Source: Ehretia macrophylla (lineage: Eukaryota > Streptophyta > Magnoliopsida > Boraginales > Ehretiaceae). Taken from it: a stretch of DNA of 64,000 bases. Within the stretch, counting starts at the first letter, position 1. Each line of letters opens with the position of its first letter. The stretch covers positions 12,141,001-12,205,000 of the forward strand of contig CM075778.1 of NCBI GenBank assembly GCA_037974665.1, given 5' to 3'. Made by a program: the position numbers and the translations under genes. A model generated the notes under the pieces. It saw nothing but the letters and a program-made list of their open reading frames with translations. It made no database searches and was not told where the DNA came from. This document shows positions 58,201-64,000 of this stretch, piece after piece.

Positions 58201-58506
58201 TAAAAGACAAAAGCTCAAATGACCAATATGCCCTTCAACTAAATGCTTTTAACTAGTTTGTCATTCTAGTTTAATTCTAACTAATTTAGTTACTCTATTG
58301 TTTATCAATACATTTATTTATTTACCACAATTTATAAATCACCTAAATGTTCGTGAATGCACACAAATACACGTTAGACGAAATAGATGCACGTAAATCA
58401 AGAAATATAATATTTCATACAAACAAATATATATAAATAATTAAAGTAGACATATAAATATATGCTCATTAATAAAATAATTATATGCACGGGTCGGGGT
58501 GTCACA
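55246..58506 (-). repeat. Solo LTR, Tekay-like (3,261 bp), TSD ATTAA
   Basis: It runs from TGTAACGCCCCGATCCCTC to GGTCGGGGTGTCACA and is flanked by exact ATTAA (55241-55245 and 58507-58511). Its first about 900 bp are closely similar to 44059-45000. It contains a (GT)n tract near its right end and a worn form of the shared palindrome (GGTTGAGCAATCC, 56074-56086). No interior domains, so it is a recombination product. The ORFs at 55867-56116 and 58036-58218 are chance frames. Confidence 0.9.
58083..58132. repeat. (GT)n microsatellite
   Basis: Two GT runs, about 58083-58096 and 58110-58132, separated by a short spacer inside the solo LTR. The opposite strand gives a chance Thr-His frame. Confidence 0.9.
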
Positions 58507-59544
58507 ATTAACCTTTCTTCTGGAAATGAATAAAATATTTTCGCTAGTCCCCTAGCAATACTTTACCATCTCAACCAAGTCTACTCCACTAAAAGACTTT
58601 GGCTGCACTCAAAGATAATTACTGTAAGTACAGGAGTCAGTCAATCTATACATGACGCTCTGTCTTTTGACCAACTAAGTATTATATTGACCATAATGCC
58701 CCTTTATACTCACTCATAGCCAAATACAGGTTCCTGAAGTGTACTATTACCTCTTTGACTACATCTTGTCTCGTTAGAACCTCTAATCCACAATTCAACC
58801 ATCCTCCTGAAGTTATCCACATATCTAAGGGAACTACCCTTAAATGTAACATTCAACACCTCAAATGTTACTCCGGCCACAAATTCAAAATGATCTAGCT
58901 TGGATCATTCTAAGAGAGTGATTAATGTATAGACTCCTTATTACATATGCACATCCCTTCTAATCAAGTCCTATATACCCAAACCACTGAGTAGGTGATC
59001 TAACTATTAAGACCACACCCATAATGGATCAAAGTGCAAGCACTCAACTTCGTCGGTCCATCCACATATGTTCAAGATTAAGAGCTATGGTCTACTTAGA
59101 AGCTTGTAGGTTTAGGTGAACTCTTTCTTTGATAGTATGTATTTAGAGTCCATACTTATGGGGTCTGTCTAATGCATACACATGCATAAGCGTAATAAGT
59201 CTGGAACAAATCCGTGATCAAGGCAGATCATCATTCTTCAAAGGGAACTTATTCCACTATGACTTCTACTATAGTAAAGCGTCCAACTCTACTACTTAGT
59301 CATGGACAAAGTTACTTTGCTTATTCAAGTGACCATGACTTAGACCTTCTGTGCGTAACCACCCCGTACCTAAGTCACTCCTTGAAGTAAGGACCTTATA
59401 TATATATATATCTATGTCAATCCACATAATGAGATAAATACACCAATATGAATATGATGACACTAATTATCTTATTGCAAACCATCCAGATGTTCTAATG
59501 ACTAAGTGCTAGTGGTCTTTTGGGTATACCAATCCTAATAGTTG

Positions 59545-60571
59545 TAAGGAGGACTTCTGTTAGCACCCCTTCTGAGTTAAGGCCGATAGCGGCGGCTCCT
59601 CTTAGGGATTTATTTTTCCTTGTCCTTCGCTACCTAAGGTTCCCTCTTATGACCATGTGCCGGTAGTGAATCCCTCTGACCCACCTATTGAGTAGTTGAG
59701 GCTTCGAATACCCCTACTACTGAGCTGTCCCCTCATATTACTAGGGGGCCTGATGGGTCCACATTAGCCATGCCCATTAGAATTCGCTTCAGAGCTTTAA
59801 AAAGGGACTGTCATGGTACACTTAAGCTTATGTCTAAATTGTACAATGTCGACGCCTTTCTTCTCGGCTTCACAATCCGCATCCCTAGGCCTAGGGAGAT
59901 GGCTTGCCACCCAGGTCTTGGAAAGGTGACCTTCTATGCTGATATTTTCAAGTTTTTTTCTCTTCTAGTGCATCCATTTGTCCAAACAATTCTGAACATC
60001 TTTGGCCTCAGCCCAAGTAAATTGATTCTCAATAGTTGGCATATGATGATCGCCTTCTATATGCATTTAAGGTCTTTAGGGTTCAAGTCCACCCCCAAAC
60101 TTATCTTTCATTTTTACTAAATAAAACTTTATAAGGGAGAGGGCTGGTATTACTTTTGTGCCAGAACAAATAAGAACCTCTTCAAGAAATGGCCATCGTC
60201 CAATAAGGGCTGGCATCATTAATATTTTTTCATTTCTTATTATAGTGACTGGGAAATAAATCCCACATGGACTCTCCTAATGTCTTCTTACCCTATTGGA
60301 GGGAAGTTAACCCCTGAGGAGGAAGAGGTAGCTCGGGTATTTGAAAATTGTGAACCGATTGAAAGCATGGTTTACCTTAAGTTGAGCGACATTGTCAACT
60401 AGGGGCTTTATGTTGAGTATCCTCGAGTAGCTGCCTCTGGTGAGACAAGCACTTCCAATCCTCCTCGAGCTGTTGCTCAAGGTAGGGCGAGTACTTTTAA
60501 CCCTTCGCAGGCTGCTACTCAGGGTGAGGCAAATACTTCAAGTTCTTTGTCCAATACTAGAGCTGATTATG
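59545..60571 (+). pseudogene. Second aORF copy, exon 1 continued
   Basis: The family's core is readable: RPREMACHPG and VTFYADIFKFFSLLVHPF (about 59890-59990), SPSKLILNSWHMM (about 60015-60055), GWYYFCARTNKNLFKKWP and GWHH-YFF (about 60140-60230), and TPEEEEVARVFE (about 60312-60348). Stops occur near 59688, 60118, 60220 and 60401. The same blocks lie in the same order in copy 1 (21999-21217, minus strand). As in copy 1 this belongs to plant 'putative gypsy-type transposon' proteins of unknown function. Confidence 0.7.
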
Positions 60572-60646
60572 GTGAGGTTGAGTATTGTGTAGTCTTTGGT
60601 TTCTTCCTTTTTAGTTATTTGACTAATGGATCATTTTTCTTACCAG
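60572..60646 (+). other. Intron 1 of the second aORF copy
   Basis: ATTATG|GTGAGGTT ... TTCTTACCAG|GGATGG, 75 bp and T-rich, with a CTAAT branch-like word. It matches the position of the 21216-21147 intron of copy 1. Confidence 0.65.
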
Positions 60647-61101
60647 GGATGGATCTTGTCGATGCAATTGAAGCGGTGCTTCAGGCTGAGAACAAGGAAA
60701 AGAGGAAATCCAAACACCTAGGCAAAAAATACTATAGCGAGCCTTTGAAGAGGTGGAGGGTGGAGCTCATCATCGAAGAGTATGAGGTCGGGGATACTGC
60801 AGTTAATCTTTCTCCTGGAGGTCAAGCTTCTGTACCCCTATCCTTCTTTGTGAACGAGACGAGGGGACCTTCCCCTTTAGAGGTTCTGAAAGAGACTGTT
60901 GTCCTTGAGGGGCAACAGAGTGTTCCTCAGCAAGATCAAGGCAATACCCTTTTATCAAACCCTGAGGTCGGAATCCGCATCGATGTGGGTGCCAATTCGG
61001 CATACGAGAAGGACGAGAATCTTGAACGGATTCTATCTGGATCCACTTGTTCATTCAACTGATCTACTCTGAGGCACGTGACTTCATATTATTTCAAGCA
61101 A
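60647..61101 (+). pseudogene. Second aORF copy, exon 2
   Basis: Starts MDLVDAIEAVLQAENKEKRK, equivalent to the charged segment after intron 1 in copy 1. It then runs through an acidic, Pro/Gln-rich region to a TGA at 61060-61062. The 171-codon open frame (60547-61062) includes the intron and so overstates the exon. Confidence 0.65.
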
Positions 61102-61180
61102 GTAAGTGCTTAAACTTTTATCTTTCTTGGTTTCCTCTACTGGTTTTTTGATCCCTCTTGCCTTTCTTCCTGAATCCCAG
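61102..61180 (+). other. Intron 2 of the second aORF copy
   Basis: TTCAAGCAA|GTAAGTGC (first intron base about 61102) ... TGAATCCCAG|ACTCTC, 79 bp with a strong pyrimidine tract. Equivalent to the 20666-20602 intron of copy 1. Confidence 0.65.
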
Positions 61181-61375
61181 ACTCTCATGATGCTATTAGT
61201 TATACCGTCAAGGCATCTGAAATTTATATGGATCTCGCTCAGCGCTACCTTGAGAAGAAGGCTCACCTCCGAGGGTATGCTCAATATAAATAGGAGCGTC
61301 AAAAGAAAATCGCCGATTTGAAAGCACAACATGAGGCTATTTGTTCCAGATGATTGATGGAAGACAATCTATTTA
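61181..61375 (+). pseudogene. Second aORF copy, start of the coiled-coil exon, truncated
   Basis: Reads DSHDAISYTVKASEIYMDLAQ and then a charged helix-like stretch (about 61240-61350), with a TAG at about 61290. It breaks off where Copia-derived DNA begins. Copy 1 continues here for several hundred bases. Confidence 0.55.
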
Positions 61376-62830
61376 CCATATTACTTTTTGACATCAAAGA
61401 AAGATTTTTAAAATTTATGTTCCCAAAACTCAAGTGTCATAACCAAGAAATTTCTTTTACGCAAGCCTTAAGACATTTTGCCATATCATTTTGAATATTT
61501 AGCAAAAATATTATATTTCTTGTCATTGACACTTTTGTTGTCAACAAATTATTTTTATTCTTTATTACACAATATTTATCTTCTAATAAAATTGATTTTG
61601 GCATATACTAAACCTCAAAAATAAAATGATGTCTTCTATCTTTGAAATAGATTAAAATCTTACCTTTTCCTTCCACTGAGATCATAGAGCCATCTCTAAA
61701 TCTTACATTGCCCTTGACAATTTTATTGAGTTCTGCGAACATATTCCTCTGTCCATTCATGTGGTTGCTTGCAGCTATATCAAGATACCATGAGTTCTTC
61801 CATCTTTTTTGTCATGATGAGGCATCAACAAGGTAATATCTTTTTTCCCTTCTTATCTTTCAACATAATTTTTTTTTCTTATCCACAACTTTATGATTAC
61901 TTCTACAATCATAAGAATAATAATCATATTTTTTTATAATTATAATATTGAATTTATGATTTGTCATTCCTTTGCCTGAATAATTGTCTCTCTCACACCA
62001 AGGTTTATGTGAATTAAAATTTTGATTTTTCTCTTCTTGATTAAATCCTCCTCTTCCACCATGTCCTCATCCTTGGCTTTGAACTCAGCTTCTACCACGT
62101 CCACATTCTCTTTGGCTTCTATCATTGCCAAAGTTTTCTTCTTTCTTCAAAGCGAGAGTATTTTGAAGAACTTTCTCCAAAACTTCTTGATTCTTCTTCT
62201 TGTGTTTACTTGATAACCTTGTAATGAGCCCATGAGTTGATCAATGGACATGGTATCTAAATATTTTGATTCCTCAATAGCTACAACGATATATTCATAT
62301 TTTGGATGCAGAGAACGAATGATATTTTTTACAGTACGAGTATATTTCAAATCTTCTCCATATATTTTTAGTTAGTTAAAAACCACCAAAAGTCTCGAAA
62401 TATAATCTTAAATAGATTTACCATCATTCATATGGAGAGATTCAAACTCACCTCTTAAAGTTTGAAGACGAACCTTCTTCACCTTGTCTACCCCCCTTTT
62501 GGGAATTTTTGGAGAATTTTGCAAGCTTGTTTGGCGGTAGTTGCATATGAGATTTTCTTGAACATAGTTTCATCGAAACCTAAATGGATGATAGAAAAAA
62601 CATGTTGTTCCTTCATGCGAGACTTAACCAATGCATCCTTTTGGGTTTGACTCAAAATTTTTTCTCCTTTAGGTTCCACGTAGCATTTTTCTACAATTTC
62701 CAAGTATCTTGTGAGCCAAGGAAAGTCTTCATGTGAATGGATTAATTATCATAATTGTCCTTAGTGCAGCGAGAAAATTGTAAATGAAGCATCCCATTCC
62801 CCATCATCTTTACCTAGCTTTCAATACCAC
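61376..62830 (-). pseudogene. Copia gag and protease start, degenerate
   Basis: Read on the minus strand from the primer site at about 62831. A gag of the UBN2 kind comes first, with GFDETMFKKISYATTAKQA at about 62560-62510 and then VKNIIRSLHPKYEYIVVAIEES and MSIDQLMGSLQGY at about 62330-62190. A worn zinc-knuckle region follows (about 61920-61880), then a protease start WYLDIAASNHMNG (about 61785-61745) and NVRFRDGSMISVEGKGKI (about 61710-61650). WYLDTGASxHM is usual. Several frameshifts. Integrase and polymerase are absent, because the element is truncated near 61376. The lineage is probably Tork/TNT1-like. Confidence 0.75.
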
Positions 62831-62831
62831 T
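62824..62831 (-). other. Primer-binding site of the truncated Copia element
   Basis: The minus strand reads TGGTATTG followed by AAAGC, a slightly altered tRNA-Met complement, next to the LTR. Confidence 0.65.
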
Positions 62832-62835
62832 TTTT

Positions 62836-63102
62836 TAGAATATGGGAGAGACTATTTTAACATAGAGAGAATATAAGGGAAGAATATAGACAAATTGAAC
62901 AAAATCTTTATTGCTCTTCTACATGGGATGCATACAATTGAAAGAACTAACCCCTATGTATAGGATTCATGAAAATGCAATACCAACTAGGATATGATTC
63001 TAGAAAATCATGACCCACTAAGAAAAACTACCTAGACAAAAACAAATTTAAAGCTACCTAGAATTAATGCAGTTGAATCGTAATCAAGTTTAACTACTAA
63101 CA
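62836..63102 (-). repeat. 5' LTR of the truncated Copia element (about 267 bp)
   Basis: On the minus strand it starts TGTTAGTAGTTAAAC (63102) and carries an AATAAA poly(A) signal (about 62913-62908) before the primer site. The inner end is approximate. Confidence 0.65.
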
Positions 63103-64000
63103 CTGCCGTACTTTTTTGGTCAACAAAAGTGTACATTGATCACTTTATCACCTGCAATGTTAAGTGTAAGCTGAAGAGAAATTAAACAGACACGAGGAAA
63201 ACACCGAAGCTGAATTATATACACTGAAGCAATATTTATGTCGTTCAACTATATGCAATAAGAAAAATCTTTTGTATATGATAAAAGTGAAAAAAAGAAT
63301 GTAGATTTTGTATATATGGTAAAACGGTATTTAGTTACAAACAGCTAGCCAATAGACGGCGATACGTATCCTATTTAGTAGGATTAACACATTTTTGTGA
63401 ATTTCAAAACTGCATTTTGAGCGTTCCATGATAAAAGTGTAACAAGAATAAGATTTCTTTGCATACTCCTAACCCTCTTCGTTTGTATAATTTAAACCAA
63501 ACTTTATCCACCTAAATTGCACTTCATCAGAGGTATGTGCGAGATACTATTTTGTGATTAGTGAATATACATTAAGGGTATTCAAAAAGCCATTTCTCTA
63601 AGAAGAAAGAGAAGTCCTTTAAATATTGAAGAAAATTTTAAAGTACGACTTCTTTTAAGGGTATTTTAGATTCAGATCCCTCTATCAAAAACAAGTGTGG
63701 CTTAGACCCCATGAATATTGAAAGTATGACTAAGACCCTTCTGTTAGGGGTCCATACATTTTTCTGTATGAGGCAAGGCTAAAAAAAAATTGTTACTACC
63801 TCCTTTCTTTTTCTCCACGACCTAGTACACAATGGAGCTTTTATTCTTCTTCTTCATAATGCGTCCCTAGCCTTTCTATTTCTCCTTAACCTACAATCCA
63901 TATAATCACCTATATAATATAATTCTTTGTTTCCACATCCACTTCAATATTCTACATATTCAAAGTAAATTTAAGAACACATGAATCTTTGAAAGCCAAG
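63103..64000. other. Unassigned DNA at the right end
   Basis: AT-rich, no ORF with recognisable similarity. A pair of related AAGGGTATT / AAGACCCTTCTGTTAGGGGT stretches at 63650-63750 may belong to an unclassified repeat. Confidence 0.45.

Larger units (their letters stand above)
54213..59539 (-). repeat. Solo LTR of a long-LTR Copia-type element, itself interrupted (TSD GTTGT)
   Basis: On the plus strand it runs from TGAAGGAAAACTG to CCAATCCTAATA, flanked by GTTGT at 54208-54212 and 59540-59544. Minus orientation is supported by a TATA box (TATAAATA, 54642-54635) upstream of a leader-like region, and by a minus-strand start TATTAGGATTGGTATACCC. Without the nested 55246-58506 LTR and one ATTAA it is about 2.06 kb. 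No gag or pol is present. It splits the second aORF copy. Confidence 0.8.

Noticed and set aside
58036-58218. ORF with Thr-His repeats
   Set aside because: It is the translation of the (GT)n microsatellite in an LTR.

Overview
This window is nuclear DNA of a flowering plant, most likely a dicot. It is AT-rich and gene-poor, and most of it is LTR retrotransposons inserted into one another. The plant signs are the initiator-tRNA-Met primer-binding sites behind long TG...CA LTRs, Tekay-, Athila- and Tat-type Ty3/Gypsy sequences, Copia elements, a plastid-type tRNA-Ser fragment, and one intact two-exon plant pectinesterase gene. I cannot name the species.

Layout. (1) 1-3737: a minus-strand LARD-like element with a 2.5 kb LTR, primer site, about 1 kb of non-coding interior, polypurine tract and the edge of its second LTR. 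It sits in an Athila element (3738-8958) that has lost reverse transcriptase, RNase H and integrase. The Athila copy abuts a Tat-lineage integrase. (2) About 8959-34430: a Tat-lineage element that has become a nest. It carries an antisense additional ORF (aORF) with introns. The aORF has been split by two elements with clean 5-bp target duplications: 12424-20030 (TTATG) and a full-length Tekay chromovirus at 22000-32721 (GTCCT). The Tekay copy has five 211-bp repeats in gag, a 283-bp fold-back element in its zinc knuckle, and a plastid tRNA fragment in its 3' LTR. A long Copia-type solo LTR lies at about 10150-12006. (3) 34431-40430: relic DNA, then the pectinesterase gene (exons 40201-39148 and 38014-37323, minus strand) with TATA box and poly(A) signal. 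(4) 40589-43324: small fold-back elements, including two members of one family and an almost perfect long hairpin. (5) 44059-46947: a solo LTR. (6) 47341-52911: a complete but decayed Copia (Ale-type) element with TSD ATATG. (7) 53220-61375: a second aORF copy on the plus strand, split by a solo LTR (54213-59539, TSD GTTGT) that itself contains another solo LTR (55246-58506, TSD ATTAA). (8) About 61378-63102: the 5' end of a minus-strand Copia element (LTR, primer site, gag, protease start), then unassigned DNA to the end.

The only gene I believe works for the plant is the pectinesterase. Every retroelement reading frame here contains stops, frameshifts or deletions. I found no convincing undescribed system. 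The most interesting structures are the twice-interrupted antisense ORF, its second copy with introns at matching places, the out-of-frame gag repeat array, and the fold-back insertion in a zinc-knuckle motif.
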